DNA of 64,000 bases from Sipunculus nudus (GCA_026874595.1 CM049317.1:59742618-59806617); one strand, 5' to 3'. Shown: positions 1-12,311, counted from the first letter of the stretch. The notes: generated by a model not told the origin, from the sequence alone. Numbers and translations are program-made.

Positions 1-60
1 ACATATAGGACCTAATTTTATATATCATTATATATATATTTGTAATGTGTCTCACAGACA

Positions 61-104
61 ATAAAAATATATATATATACATACATACATACATATATAT
101 ATAC

Positions 105-164
<60 letters not shown>
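61..164. repeat. (TA)n / ATAC microsatellite
   Basis: A run of TA dinucleotides broken by a few ATAC units. Open frames reading Tyr-Ile repeats across it are artefacts of the dinucleotide. Confidence 0.95.
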
Positions 165-165
<1 letters not shown>

Positions 166-820
166 GAATAGTTGCGAGTCAATTTTTTCAGGAAATGATG
201 TGAAAAACACAATTTGGTAAAAGGAAACCTCCCTCCATCAGCAAATACAATAATTGTGTTCTTATGTTGTAACTTAAAATGTAATTTGTATCTTTGGATA
301 CGTTTTGTCATTAATTATTAAATAGTTCATTTCTATGTGACGTTTGGTTCATTTGTTCCAACATAAATTTCAACATAAAGAGGTCCGATGGTAATTTAAT
401 CCTAAATCATCGCTCACGCGCGTCGGCTTATCTTTGAAGCACCGACAAGTGTACATCCATTCCTCACCCTGTTATGTCGATCACACTACAATAAATGTGA
501 TCTAAATTACGGCTTAAAGAGGAACATAAGAAGCGTATATAAAAAGTTTACATATAGTTCATGCAGGCTCTGAGGTCAATTTAATATGCATATACGCTGA
601 CGGACATCGGAAAACACAATTGTAAAATCATATGAGTGTTTTTTTTTTTTTTTTTTTTCACGCAAAGTCCGAAATATGCATATACGCGCCCTTGGAAATA
701 TCTGTACAGCTTTTAAAAGTGCAAAACATGTCATTTCAGCGTGGTTTTTGTTTCCTAGATGAACTCTTTCGGTAATTCCATTTTATCTAAACTTTAGGTT
801 TTAACACATTGGTGTATATT
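165..820. other. Gene-free stretch
   Basis: No coding signal seen. It contains a poly-T tract near 640-658 and otherwise AT-rich sequence without a structure I recognise. Confidence 0.6.
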
Positions 821-1090
821 GCCTCCCCCAGGAGGGTATGCGTTCATCCCCGTTCGTGTGTTTGTGTGTTCACAACATTACTCACACAATCATAAACGGA
901 ACCTCATGAAATCATAAGGGCATTTCGTGAATATATAGGCATGGAAGAAACGATTAGATATTGGTGTGGATCCAGCACATGATCCTGAGGGACTTTATTG
1001 AGGAATATTTACAAATGTACAGTTACTTATGCAAGAATGAACCTGGGAATATGGGCCGAATTCGTGAATGGCGGAGACTTGCATTAATTA
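821..1090 (+). repeat. Dispersed repeat family A, copy 1
   Basis: Contains the phrases CTCATGAAAT, a GGATCC-centred stretch (TGTGGATCCAGCACATGATC) and GGAATATTTACAAATGTACAG. The same phrases recur in the same order near 3300-3515 and 7165-7400, in part near 13440-13545, and reversed near 37945-38125. This identifies a dispersed element whose class I cannot name; no coding capacity is seen in any copy. Confidence 0.7.
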
Positions 1091-1504
1091 AAATGCCGAT
1101 TTCTAGCTGCACTTATTATACACTAAAAAGTGTATAAATATATTGTTATTCCTTAAACGCAACCTTTACTCTGAGTCATGACACTGTTATGCTCCAGTGA
1201 TCCAGAATTTCTCGTGAATACTTCCTCCTCTCTGATGTAGGTCATGTTGGTACATTCAGTCACGATGTAAATGTTGATGTGATCGTTTATATAGGCCACG
1301 GTACAGAATCTTTGCTCTTACTTCATATATCACATGAGCTTTCACCAGACCACTTTCTAGCATTCTTACATTCTCCCAATCAGTGTTAAAAAACTGGAAT
1401 GATCGGCACTCACTTAACAAAATTCATTCATCACACTGTGGTATCATTTTTTTTTTTTTTTTTTTTTTCACCAGTTCATTTTATTCAACAGCTGCCTGTA
1501 TGGG

Positions 1505-1925
1505 GAGTATTTGCCGTGGGCGACCACCAGGGGATCCTTGTATGTAGTCGAGTCCACACCATCCGAGTCCTAGGTCCAAGTCTACTTTCTTCGAGTCCAA
1601 GTCCTTTGGGATCCAAGTCCGTTTCCGATACAAATCTCCTCATTGAAAGAACTTTAAAATGAAAATTATCAAGTGTATTTACGTTGGTCTGGATATGCTT
1701 ATACCTAAATGTTTAATTACATTTAGATGCCGAACTGACGTTTGGTATATAGTTTATTTTTAATGTTCTAGTAGTATTTCGGACATGCATAATAGTCTTA
1801 TAGAATGTTATACTTTTTTTTACTGGACTCGAGATGGACTCGACCTTCGGGTCCGAGTACAAATCCGAGTCTAAGACCCTCGAGTCCCAGTCCGAGTCCC
1901 TAAAAAAGTGGACTCGAGTCACAAG
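1505..1925. repeat. GAGTCC-rich repeat, possible hAT-type MITE relic
   Basis: Two clusters of GAGTCC/GTCCAAGTCC words (about 1545-1625 and 1825-1920) flank a plain AT-rich core. The hAT-type MITE at 41243-41675 has the same organisation, with CGAGTCC words near both ends. I could not find clean terminal inverted repeats or a target duplication here, so this is an old or partial relative at best. Confidence 0.4.
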
Positions 1926-3300
1926 AATGATTACGATGGTTGATGCCTGCTCAATTACATCGAAAACACTTGAAATTTTTCAAATTTTTGGCATTTGCAT
2001 ACTTGGTTATCCTCTAGAGTAAAACAAAGGAGCAGCCATGAGTCAAATGAAATTAGGTGATAGGGAACGTTGAGGGGAGACCTCTGGTGGACATTGCTGA
2101 AACAACGTTGACATTATGCTTAAGTTAATTTATTTATGGAGGTTCATCATTTGCTTGCTATTTTGATTTTTTTAACAGCTTTCATTTTCTTTCAAGGTGC
2201 AGCAGTAATAGCAGAATGTTCTCTATTAGAGGTCGTTACCCCGGCAAATGAAGTACTCCATGAAATTTATTCTCTAGAAAAAAAAAATTAACTGGTTCAG
2301 TTGATGAAATACCTGTCTGCCAATACAGGTCTATGTTTCTAGTATAACTATGTATGGACGATAACTGTAACTTGTGGAACAAAACTGGATATAGTAGCTT
2401 TCGTACTTATCCCACTCAGTCATGCAAGATGCACACGGATTAAAACACAATTAAATCAAACAGACCGCCATGCTGTTTATTCTCCAGACGATAGACTGGT
2501 ACCCTCCAACAATACACATGCCGACCCCTGGTGGAGCAAATACAAACAAGGCTAAATGACAACCGGCAATGGAACACTACATCACTTCCTTTTTCAACGG
2601 AATTATAATAACTGTTTTTAACACGAACTGTCAGTTAAGATATCTTAGTAGAATCACCAGTCCAACATTTATTTTACTAATCCGTTCTTAATATCGGCTT
2701 TAACAAATATTTACATATCTGCTTTGAAATATGCTGGTCTCACTAGGGCGGTGTGAAGATAGCAGTATTACATATTATTACAAAACAAGTTCACAGAAAA
2801 TAAATTTCTGCTTAAGTTACCACAATCCCGTATCCAAGTCCTTTGTTTGCTTTAAACTCTGCACAGTGTCAAAAGATTCAGTTTAATGTGAATATACAAT
2901 GAGTAGTATAGCTACTCAAACTTATGTAATAAACCTTAACTGAACACACTTTGAGCAATTGGGGTGGACTACCCAAAGGCTCCTGGCATGACAGAGGATT
3001 ATTCTGCCCCGTAATTGTCACTGCCAGCATATCTAACTTACACTAAGTAAACAGTGTCTTGCATGCAAGAAACGGGTTTTATTTAGCCAAAATGTACCAT
3101 TAACGTGAGAGACTTTAATATTATTACAAATGTTAACCTACCTTTAAAGGCACTCCACTTTAGGTCACAAGACGATCATCTTCTTCCTAAAGATCACGAG
3201 GCACCAGGTGTACAGGTGTCTGAATTTCCCTTATATCCCACGTCTCTTTACCGTTATCTCATGATATTTGGATTTTTGTATCTTAAATAACAGATACCAT
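1926..3300. other. Gene-free stretch
   Basis: Read on both strands. No exon with flanking splice sites, no RNA gene and no repeat structure was recognised. Confidence 0.55.
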
Positions 3301-3520
3301 ACCACACGCAATTATGAACGGAATCTCATGAAATATTCAGGGCATTTCAGGATTGGACCAATGAAGAATTGATTAGATTCTGTGGGGATCCGGCACATGA
3401 TCCGGATTCAGTGGCGTCATCAAGGAATATTTACAAATGTTCAGTCACTTATCAAAGAATGTACCTTGGAATATGGGAAGAATAAGTGAATGGCAGAGGC
3501 TTCCTTTTCCCTTATCATAT
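3300..3520 (+). repeat. Dispersed repeat family A, copy 2
   Basis: Repeats the family A phrases in the order seen at 821-1090: ATCTCATGAAATATTCAGGG, a GGGGATCCGGCACATGATCC block, then GGAATATTTACAAATG. Divergence from copy 1 is moderate, so this is an old dispersed copy. No open frame is shared between the copies. Confidence 0.7.
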
Positions 3521-4146
3521 TTCTTTTGGTTCGGATTTTCACAACTTCATCCCGTGGGAATCTTCATCATCTGCCAAAGCAAAGATGAGTTAAGAGGAGG
3601 TTTGTCTCCGGTGGTTGCATTGATAGCCCTCTGGACGTTGAATTCTGTTATGTGGATTATCTCTCAACCCGTTATACAGCCAGGGTTTCCTTAATTTTTT
3701 TGTAGTTAAGACAAGAGTGAAGAAGATGAGATATAACTATTTACTGAATAAACGTGATCAGTCACCTAGGATATAGTACATGATTTGAATTTGCTGTGAA
3801 AGATACATTATGAAATGTAAATATGTGAAATTCGACATAAATATTACATTTTTTATTTCAATGTCAACTGTGACACAACGAAATGATAAGAGTCATATCA
3901 CATTTTTGACCTCATTTAATTAAGAAATTAATATAAAAAATATAAATCTTTGTTTACATCTACGTGCGGAATGACAAGGTCTATACTGAACTTGAATATA
4001 TATGTTTTTAAATAATGAACAACAAATTACAGTTTTCTTTTAGTGTCAAACTGAAATTCACATGCTGTTAAACTCATAGTGCAACACTACTTACAAGACT
4101 TTCAGTTTTTTCCTGTACGTGTGTACCGGTGTGTTACAGCACAGTG

Positions 4147-4359
4147 AGCACGCTGGAGCATCGAGTTATTAGTCCGAGTTTCACGTCGTTGCCAGTCTCG
4201 GCACCCGGGCGATCATCAGATTATTGACGCTTGTAAGGATGTGGATTAATTATAAAAACACATCATCCCCTTAAAAGTGTCAGTTATCTTATGATTGCCC
4301 GGGTGCCGAGACCGACAACGGCGTGAAACTCGGAGTAATAACACGATGATCCACGTGCT
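4147..4359. mobile_element. 213-bp hairpin (foldback) MITE-like element
   Basis: Two arms of about 75 bp are inverted copies of each other. The left arm runs 4147-4222 and the right arm about 4284-4359. Shared words include CGAGTTTCACG, GTCTCGGCACCCGGGC and GATCATC, separated by about 60 bp of AT-rich spacer. The arms are GC-rich against an AT-rich background. There is no coding capacity. The structure is that of a non-autonomous inverted-repeat element or a hairpin RNA source. No clear target duplication was found. Confidence 0.75.
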
Positions 4360-5164
4360 TAGCGTTTAACTATCCTGCTCTAACTTAGCTGTATAAAGCA
4401 TTAAATCGGTCGTTTGATGTGTTCTTTTTGATGAATTCGAAAGTACGTTTAGATTTACGTAAGCTTAACCCGGGAATTGTTGCGATATTAAACGGAATTG
4501 TGACAGGATGAGCTGATCTATTAAAATGAATCATGTAAAAATGATTTTTCATTTCCCGTCTTCCTTCCTTTCAATGATCCGTCCGGTCGATCATTTCTTA
4601 ATAAAACCTTGTCTGTTGAAATAAATATATAATTCATGTTTTACTAGCTCCTTGCTGATCACTCGCTGAGAGAAAATCCAACCATAAATAAATTTATTTC
4701 ATTAACTTTGACAGGTTTAAAAATTACATAGACGTGGCTGAAGCTATTAATTTATGAAATTCTTCAGACTCTTTTATGTTCACTCTTTTCTTCAAAGAGA
4801 AACACTTAATAAAATACCGTAGTCACTGCTTTGTTAAAACAAGTCATCAAGTTCCGTTAAGCTTTATGTTTAGAGCGATTATGGTCATCTGCAGGGCACG
4901 CCAACTAAACATGCCTGTAAAAATACAACTGTAAACTTGTAGTGAATAAGTAAAAATTATGTTTCGCGTGACTTTTTTACTTTGAACAAAAGAAATTCTA
5001 TGAACGATCGTAAAATTAACCTATAATTTGAATGATGGCAAGATTTTCCCACAATGATGGATTCAGAGATGTTACTTAAATTAAAGCCTCATATATATGT
5101 TGCAGATAACAGTAACTATCATATTTTTATTGTCACATTTAAAGGTATTATGAATATATATATA

Positions 5165-5203
<39 letters not shown>

Positions 5204-5945
5204 AAGTTGGGGGAAGGGTAGGCTGATTTCCTGTACCAACGGTCAGGCATGTTACTCGTGTTTTGACATGGGTATTAGATCCGGACCGCCATGACTTTGC
5301 TGACAGTTTCAAGAGCCTTAAAATAGTAATAATAAATTGTCAAACTCTGTCTGCATGTGAAACCTACAACCAGATTATTGACAGCAGCGAAGAAAGAAAC
5401 AGTAAGAATCAGACTCACTAGGTCTCCTCTAGTTCAGGTCTGTAAGAAGTAGTCTATTTATAAATAACAGCATGGTATGACGAATTATTATATATCCAAC
5501 GAAATTCTTTTTGTGAACACAGAAACGATTACTGATCATAGACTTCAGATGTCCATTTTAAATTTACCTTTGCCTTGTTCTGCTAGACAAATTCACTTAG
5601 CGTGATAATAGATAATAATTCATCCTCGGGACCACATTTTTACGCATTAAGAAATAGATCTGTCGCCAAGGATTGGTTTTATTTACCGTATATCAAGCTT
5701 TCTTTCTCTGCAAACTTTAATCAAGGTTTATGCAACAATCACTCAATAAATGTTGACTCGGTCAATAAGCATGTTTAGCTGTTCCCTATCGTCTTCTAAC
5801 ATTATGGTACAAAAGATACAAAAACCGAGCAGCCCGAAATAAACTACGACAGAAAAATAGATTACATCAATCAGTGTACATCAATCTTACATATGTATTC
5901 CGTATTGCAGTGTGTTAATGTAAACATGAGTCTGTCCTACGGTTT
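4360..5945. other. Gene-free stretch with a (TG)n microsatellite
   Basis: Contains a TA/TG microsatellite at about 5151-5201. Nothing else is recognised on either strand. Confidence 0.55.
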
Positions 5946-6180
5946 CTGGTTCACAACCGGAAACTCTTTGTGTGCGTGTGGGTGGGTTTGTGTGTGTGGG
6001 TGTAAAGTTTCCCTTTGGAACATGTTTAAATATTAACGAGTCCATTTCCGCTAGAATTTTGGCGAGGCATTAGGCATTATTTCACGACTGAGCAGCATTT
6101 GATTAATTGCTTTAATGGTGACCACTATTTCCGCTAAATGTATTAAAAATAACTACCGTCTATCCAAATACTATGGAAGT
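5946..6180 (+). repeat. Dispersed repeat family B, copy 1
   Basis: The block GAGGCATTAGGCAT, then TCAGCAGCAT and AATGGTGACCACTATTTCCG recurs near 34380-34540 with only scattered substitutions. Downstream, near 6195-6260 and 7020-7095, are words such as GCGCGAAAATTC and inverted GCGC-type words that probably belong to the same composite element. The class is unknown and no protein is encoded. Confidence 0.6.
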
Positions 6181-7164
6181 GGTATTGTTAGCGGGGTTTG
6201 ATGTTCGCGCTTTTAGCGAGGCTAGAATTGCGTTAAATTAAGCACATGCGTTAATTCGATGCCTGGAAGACAGCAGTGTTCTCACCTGACACAGAGACAC
6301 GTTGTTCTGGCAAAAATCCCTGCATGCGGGGTCGCAGAAGTTGAGGCTTCCTCAACCGGAATGTTAGGGCAGTCATTTTTTTCATAACACATAGTATTAT
6401 TTATATAGCAAGTGATATCTCATCTGAAATCCTGTTCGATTTAAAGTGATTTGTAGAAACAACTATGAAACTAGACGAGCAGAGGTCGACTTTGACCTTG
6501 AACTTTGACCTATATTCCCCAAAAACAATCGGCTTCTAGGACTTGTGATTGTCTATCAACTGCGTAAGTTTGAAACAAAATTGCTGCAAAACCGTTCTCC
6601 AGAATGGAGGTAGGCAAACAAACATCGTTACAAACAAACAAACAGACATACAGAACTGACAAACATCGAAGATTTCCGACAAGCAACAAGTAGTATTTGA
6701 AGACCTTTCGAACCTCCCCCCAATGACTGAAGTTTGTTGTCGTACTGTTTGTTGTTCAAACATAGCGGGTTTATTCTAGTAAGTATATTCACAGGTGTTG
6801 TTGAGCAATTCTAAGTCAGATGCCAAATAACCTCCTGGGTGCAGTACCATTGTATTATCAAACGTGATTAAGCCCGGTTAATTACGTATTCTTAAACTAA
6901 TAAATCACCCGTAGCATGAAAGTGGTCACTTGGAGCTTGTAAGGCTGGAGGTAGTTTGCGAAACAACCAGTCTTTAAAATAATCGTTTAATAATTGATAC
7001 CAAATGAATTACCTATGCATACTGTTTGCGCGAAAATTCGAACTGCGCTAATGCTGTAAAATGAAAAAAAGCGCGAAAATTCAGACACGCCAATTTAACC
7101 ACTTCCACAGGAAACGATTTAGAACTGAACACTGAATGAGTACAGGATCATGGCCCATAACCTT

Positions 7165-7400
7165 GGCAATCATGGACGAAATCGCATGAAATTTTCAGGA
7201 CATTTCATGAATGGACCAAGAACAGCTTTTAGAATTCGGTGTTGATCCGTCTCATGATCAGGATCTAGGAAGGACTTCCACGAATGTTTACATATGTACA
7301 TTCATATATGCAGAAACGAACCTAAAAATATTGGCCGAATAGTTTAATGCAACCACGGGTAAGGGGAACTTCTGCATGAATGAACCAGGGAGTACGGGCC
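7165..7400 (+). repeat. Dispersed repeat family A, copy 3
   Basis: Carries the family A phrases CATGAAATTTTCAGGACATT, GTTGATCCGTCTCATGATC and GTTTACATATGTACATTCAT, followed by a partial tandem echo of the GAACCNGGNANTANGGGCCGAAT block (about 7318-7405). Confidence 0.65.
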
Positions 7401-8477
7401 GAATAAGAGAATGCGAACACGTTTTTGGGGCATCAATATTAATTTAGACCGCCCACATGGCGAAGGCTTGCATTCCTTAGAATGTAGTTTTCTAATGTTT
7501 AACAAAATTTAATCGGTTAAACTGTTTATATACAAGATGTACTTCAAACTCAGAACGTTACTCCGGTTTCTACTAAGAAGATACGTGTCCAAGCACAAAA
7601 TTTTTACCGCATATAGATTCCTATACCTGGATACTATCACGGAAGTACTTTCCTCTTGTTGTTGGGTTTTTTCTTGCCCTAATAAAACCCCAAACTTACA
7701 AAAGATCGCATGTCGGATTTCAGAATATACCGCTGGTAAATACAAAGCAATGTTCTACATAGGACCCATCTCTTCAAAGCTGATTGGATGTTCGTCTAAA
7801 GCGCAATGACTACCTCAGCATCGTAAGTTTTTGTAGTTGAGAAGATTGGTAGACTGAATGTGAGAATGAATCAAAAAGAGCAAACATAACATTTCAAAAC
7901 CTGTTATAACTTTAAATGTAATTCCAGATAATATATTAGATCAAATTATTCTGATTGTGAAATACATGTGTTAAATATATCAAGCAAAATGTATGACACA
8001 TTCATTAACTTTTGACAGTGCCATTAATTATATTAAGATGCTCTATTCAATTGAAGGAAAAAACGGGAATATTAAAGGGTAAACGTGAGAAATATGAACT
8101 TTTATGGAAACACTGTACAATTTTTTTTTTTTTTTTTTTTTTTGATTGGGGACGGGAAACAAAATTGTAATACTCATCATATTATAATATATATTGGTCA
8201 ATCTAAAAACAATTGCACGGTATTTGTCTAGTGCTACTACTACATGTAACATGTATTTTGTACATGTGATTTTTGCCTTTTGTATCTTATGTTTGTTAAT
8301 TTTGTTGTGAATAAAATTTATTAAAAAAAGAAAAAATACCACCAGAAAGAACACTACACCAGGTTTATAATATATATATATTTCATGAACCTAATATTAA
8401 TTCTAAATGACTTTTGGGTGAATTTTTTATTGAAGGGGACTTTCCCCTGCATCCCCTGCGTCAAAGTGTCTGTTATA
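7401..8477. other. Gene-free stretch
   Basis: A poly-T tract lies at about 8121-8143. Overlapping open frames on both strands at 7509-7809 have no recognisable domain or splice context, and I read them as chance. Confidence 0.5.
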
Positions 8478-8499
8478 GGGTAGGGTGGGGCAAGGCGCC
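8478..8499 (+). repeat. Left terminal inverted repeat of the pogo-like element
   Basis: Twenty-two bases identical to the reverse complement of 12312-12333. Its inner part, GGCAAGGCGCC, is a two-base variant of the subterminal motif GGCAAAACGCC. This suggests that the transposase recognises one motif at both the tip and the subterminal sites. Confidence 0.93.
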
Positions 8500-8504
8500 C
8501 AGGT

Positions 8505-8930
8505 GAGGTTAAACGCCTACCTTAATTATTCAAAATATTACGTCACATGAAGCGTCTCGGGGCATGCAGAGCAGGTCCTGCAAACCAGGGGATCACGTGA
8601 TCACAGCGGGACAACGAAAAAGTGAGCGCTTCATATTGCACGGGTAAGTTTCCAAATACTCCTCATTGTTAGATAAAAGACAAGTCCTAAGATTAGGTCC
8701 CATGTTTGCGCTTATGTAGAGGATGGCACAGACCCTATATGTATCTATGAGTAATGATGTTTACTACTTGTGCAGATAGATTTCGATGAGCGATAATTCA
8801 TCGTATCGTGAGATTGATACATTTAAAATAAAACAGTAACAAAGAGGCAAAACGCCTGTCATTCATAGTGGGCAAAACGCCTCCATGGGCTTTTTGCTCC
8901 CGCCGGTAGGCATTTTACCCCATCTTTTTT
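8505..8930. promoter_or_regulatory. Left subterminal motif cluster (putative transposase sites)
   Basis: The motif GGCAAAACGCC occurs at 8846-8856 and 8871-8881, a partial AAACGCC near 8511, and inverted relatives in the GGCATTTTACCCC stretch near 8908-8922. Matching motifs sit at the right end. Repeated subterminal sites are known transposase-binding platforms in several DNA transposons; binding here is inferred. Confidence 0.65.
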
Positions 8931-9010
8931 CTGTATTTAATCTTATTTTGAAATTACTTTTCAAGTAAGATATGGATAATCTGTTGTTTTCTTTCATTTC
9001 AGATACCATC

Positions 9011-11630
9011 ATGGTCCGATACTATAAACGAAAATCGTCAAGAGGTAGTTATGGGGATGAAAAGTTGAAGCAAGCCCTACAGTCAATCCGAGGAGGCATG
9101 CCCGTTTTACGAGCTTCAAAAACTTTTGGTATCCCGCCGAGAACACTACGCCGCCACAGAGATGGCAAAGTAAAAAATCCCGGGGTCTCAAAGCTAGGTC
9201 GACATAGAATTGTTCTTACAACTGAGATCGAACGTCAACTGCATAACCATGTGAAGTATATGGAAAAGGCACTTTATGGCCTTACAACTCGTGATATACG
9301 CCGTTTGGCATATGAAATAGCGGAAAAGTCTGACATCGATCACCCGTTCAGTCACGAGAGCAAGATGGCGGGAAAAGACTGGCTACCAGGATTCCTGTCA
9401 AGGCATCCGGACCTTAGCATCCGAGAACCCCAGGGTACTGATTTGTCACGGGCAGTTGGGTTCAACAAACCGAAAGTGCAACAGTTCTTTGCAGTCTATC
9501 GAGAACTGTTACATGATCGTGAATTTTCCTCTGCTCGTGTATGGAACATGGATGAAACTGGCATTACTAGTGTGCAGAATCCAGGAAAAATACTGGCCAC
9601 AAAAGGCATCAAACAGGTTGGCAAAGTGACGAGTGGTGAAAGAGGTAAAACTGTAACGGTCATATGTGGGATGAGTGCTGCTGGGGTATATATGCCTCCA
9701 ATGCTCATATTTCCCAGAAAAAGAATGGCAGACGCACTGATGGTCGGGGCGCCTCCAGACTCGATCGGTTATGCTAATCCCAGTGGCTGGACGGACTCGG
9801 ATCTGTTTATGAAATGGTTGGAGCACTTTGTGAAATTTACAAACTCTTCCACAGAGATGCAGCACATCATCATCCTGGATGGCCATCACAGCCATAAAAC
9901 ACTGGCAGCTGTGACCTATGCACGTGAACATGGCATCCACCTGCTCACACTTCCACCACACAGCACACATAAAATGCAGCCTTTAGACCGAACATATTTC
10001 AAATCTCTCAAAAGTGCCTACAATGCAGCAGCAGACTCTTGGATGGTGGCACATCCTGGGAAGAGGATATCATTCTTTGATATTGCAAGTATCTTTGGGA
10101 AAGCTTTCCTAAGGTCTGCTTCGCCTGAAAAAGCTGTACATGGATTTGCAACTTGCGGTATCTGGCCTTTTGATGCAAATGTGTTTTCAGACGACGACTT
10201 CGTCGCTGCCATGGTAACTGATGAAGCGGATCCTTCTGCTGGTGAATCACCTGCTGCAGCTGGACAACCTACCTTTACAGGTCTAATGTCTGCTCCTTCT
10301 GGTCAACCTCCTGCTGGTTGTAACCCTCCTGCTGCTGTCGACCAACCACCCGGGCATGGTGACCATCCTGCTGCTGCCGACCAGCCACCTGCTGCTGCTG
10401 GTAACTCTCCTGCTGCCGACCAACCGCCTGGTGCTGCTGGTAACCCTCCTGCTGCTGCTGTAAACTCTCCTGTTGCCGACCAGCCACCTGCTGCTGCTGT
10501 TAACTCTCCTGTTGCCGACCAACCACCTGCTGCTGCTAGTAACTCTCCTGTTGCCGACCAACCACCTGCTGCTGCAGGTAACTATCCTGTTGCCGACCAA
10601 CCACCTGCTGCTGCTGGTAACTCTCCTGTTGCCGACCAACCACCTGCTGCTCCTGGTAACCCTCCTGCTGCTGCCGACCTTCCACCTGCTGCTGCTGTTA
10701 ACTCTCCTGCTGCTGACCAACCACTTGCTGCTGCTGGTAACCCTCCTGCTGCTGCCGACCAGCCACCTGCTGCTGCCGGTAACTCTCCTGTTGCCGACCA
10801 GCCACCTGCTGCTGCTGGTAACCCTCCTCCTGCTGTTGACCAACCACCCGCTGCTGCTGGTAACCCTACTGCTGTCGACCAACCACCTGTTGCTGGTAAT
10901 CCTGTTGACTACACATCCGACAGCAATGGAACAAAAATCATGGAAGATGCGTCGCCGGTAGACGGGCCTTCAGGTGAGATATACATTTTATCTACAAATG
11001 TGCCTTCAAAAACAAAATCTTGCAACCAGTTATCATGTTTTGACTTATCTTTACGTTTAAATGTTTGTAGGCTCTTCGGTGCAAGATATCATCCGCAGTC
11101 TGTCACCAATTCCCAAGCTTGGGACAGCACGCACCAGAAAAAGGAAGTCCGAGGGTGCTGTCCTTTTGACATCATCGCCCTACAAGACAATGCTGCAGGA
11201 AAGACACACGGCAAAAGAAAAAAGAAAAGGTTGCACCAGCAAAGGAAAATCGGCAGTTAAAGCAAAAAAATCAAAATCAGTGAAAGAGAAAGGACCAGTT
11301 AAAGATAAACCGTCAATGAATCGGAGCATTAGAGGAAAGGGGAGAGGAAAACCCGCAGAAAGGAAAGCAAAGGGCCAGAAAAACACCCACAAAGGTACCC
11401 GGAAACCTAGACCATCGACCAGCCGTAAGACGTACAGCAGTGATGAAGACGAGGATGAGGAATGGCCTTGTTTAATATGTGCGGAGCCATTTGCCAATTC
11501 TAAATCCAAAGAAGTCTGGGTACAGTGCCTGTCATGTCACAAATGGGCTCACGAAGAATGCACATCTGGAGAATCTCTTTTTGTATGCCCAAATTGTGAG
11601 TCAGACCTGCCCTCTGATGACTCTGATTAG
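9011..11630 (+). CDS. Pogo-like transposase, psq-HTH / DDE_1 / PHD finger (two exons)
   Basis: Exons 9011-10973 and 11071-11630, joined across a 97-bp intron (GTGAGA...TTTGTAG), give 840 residues in one frame. I chose the ATG at 9011 because a TTTCATTTCAG acceptor precedes it, the context is ATCATGG, and related proteins start MVRxYKRK; an in-frame ATG at 8972 lies before that acceptor. Order: psq helix-turn-helix about 16-60; second, CENP-B-type helical region about 67-145; DDE_1 nuclease about 175-385; Pro/Ala repeats 431-632; Lys/Arg-rich linker; PHD-type C4HC3 zinc finger 788-830. Catalytic triad: Asp181 (in NMDET), Asp290 (LDGHHSH) and Asp326 (MQPLD). Known role of the family: nuclear cut-and-paste transposition at TA sites. 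Domesticated relatives exist, but the intact termini say this one is still a transposon. Confidence 0.9.
10303..10905 (+). repeat. Coding minisatellite (13-residue Pro/Ala repeats)
   Basis: About fourteen tandem units of 39-42 bp encode variants of PPAAAGNSPVADQ within the transposase. All unit lengths are multiples of three, so copy number can change without breaking the frame. This also keeps other frames open, giving false long open frames on both strands. The segment lies between the nuclease and the PHD finger and is probably a disordered linker. Confidence 0.93.
10974..11070 (+). other. Intron of the pogo-like transposase gene
   Basis: Donor CAG|GTGAGA and acceptor TTTGTAG|GCTC; splitting a Gly codon in phase 1 restores one reading frame into the PHD-finger exon. 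Unspliced reading continues in frame to 11260, which would give an alternative product of 749 residues lacking the PHD finger. Confidence 0.85.
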
Positions 11631-11864
11631 TTGACCAAAATAAGTCCTCCGTTTTGTTTTCTTTCTGAGGTATGTGTTTTTTTTTTTTTTTGCTTATTCG
11701 GTTATAAAACTGATTAAACCATGTTTTACTGTAAGGATACTACATAAGGATTTTGCATTGTTTTGAGAAAAGATCCTTTTGCACATTTTCATAAAGGCAT
11801 CCACCATATGATATACTGATGACATTTAGTGATGTTCAATGAAGCTTTGTTCCTATAGGTAAGG

Positions 11865-11870
11865 AATAAA
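11865..11870 (+). terminator. Poly(A) signal AATAAA of the transposase gene
   Basis: AATAAA about 235 bp after the stop codon and inside the element. It is the first canonical hexamer downstream, so it is the likely 3' processing signal. Confidence 0.55.
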
Positions 11871-12075
11871 CTGTTTTTCATGAGCTTGTGGTTGATTCTG
11901 CATAATCTTGTGATGAAAAGTAAAAACAACATGAAAAATTAATCATGATAGAAGAATGTACCATTAGTATTTTTGTAAGGTGATAAATGAGTACCGGTAG
12001 TCATTACGGCCACCTATAGGTAGAACTAAACTTATTAAATATTAATGATAGAACAAAACACAAATAGCTCACTGA

Positions 12076-12148
12076 GGTAAAACGCCCACTTGTGAGCATT
12101 TTGCCTCATATGAAAGGCATTATGCCCCATGTATATGGGCAAAACGCC
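12076..12148. promoter_or_regulatory. Right subterminal motif cluster (putative transposase sites)
   Basis: GGTAAAACGCC at 12076-12086, inverted GGCAAAATGC (read on the minus strand) near 12096-12106, an inverted AGGCATTATGCCCC stretch, and GGCAAAACGCC at 12138-12148. These are the same words as near the left end, in both orientations. Confidence 0.65.
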
Positions 12149-12311
12149 CACTTGTAAATTTTTCTTTTTCTCCGCCTACACGAGAGAGAGTTTATGATAC
12201 ATTATATTCTTCCGGTCCATCATGTACTATCCAGGTAAACATATGCTCCAGCAGAAAAGTGTCTTGACAGACCTATTATTTTATAAGATAGACCTCATTT
12301 TGCTTAGGGTA

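Noticed and set aside
8972-9010. Upstream in-frame ATG for the pogo transposase
   Set aside because: It lies before a good TTTCATTTCAG acceptor, in poor context, and family proteins start at the MVRxYKRK methionine (9011).
10275-10961. Long open frames on both strands over the Pro/Ala repeat
   Set aside because: All are shadows of a minisatellite with unit lengths divisible by three.
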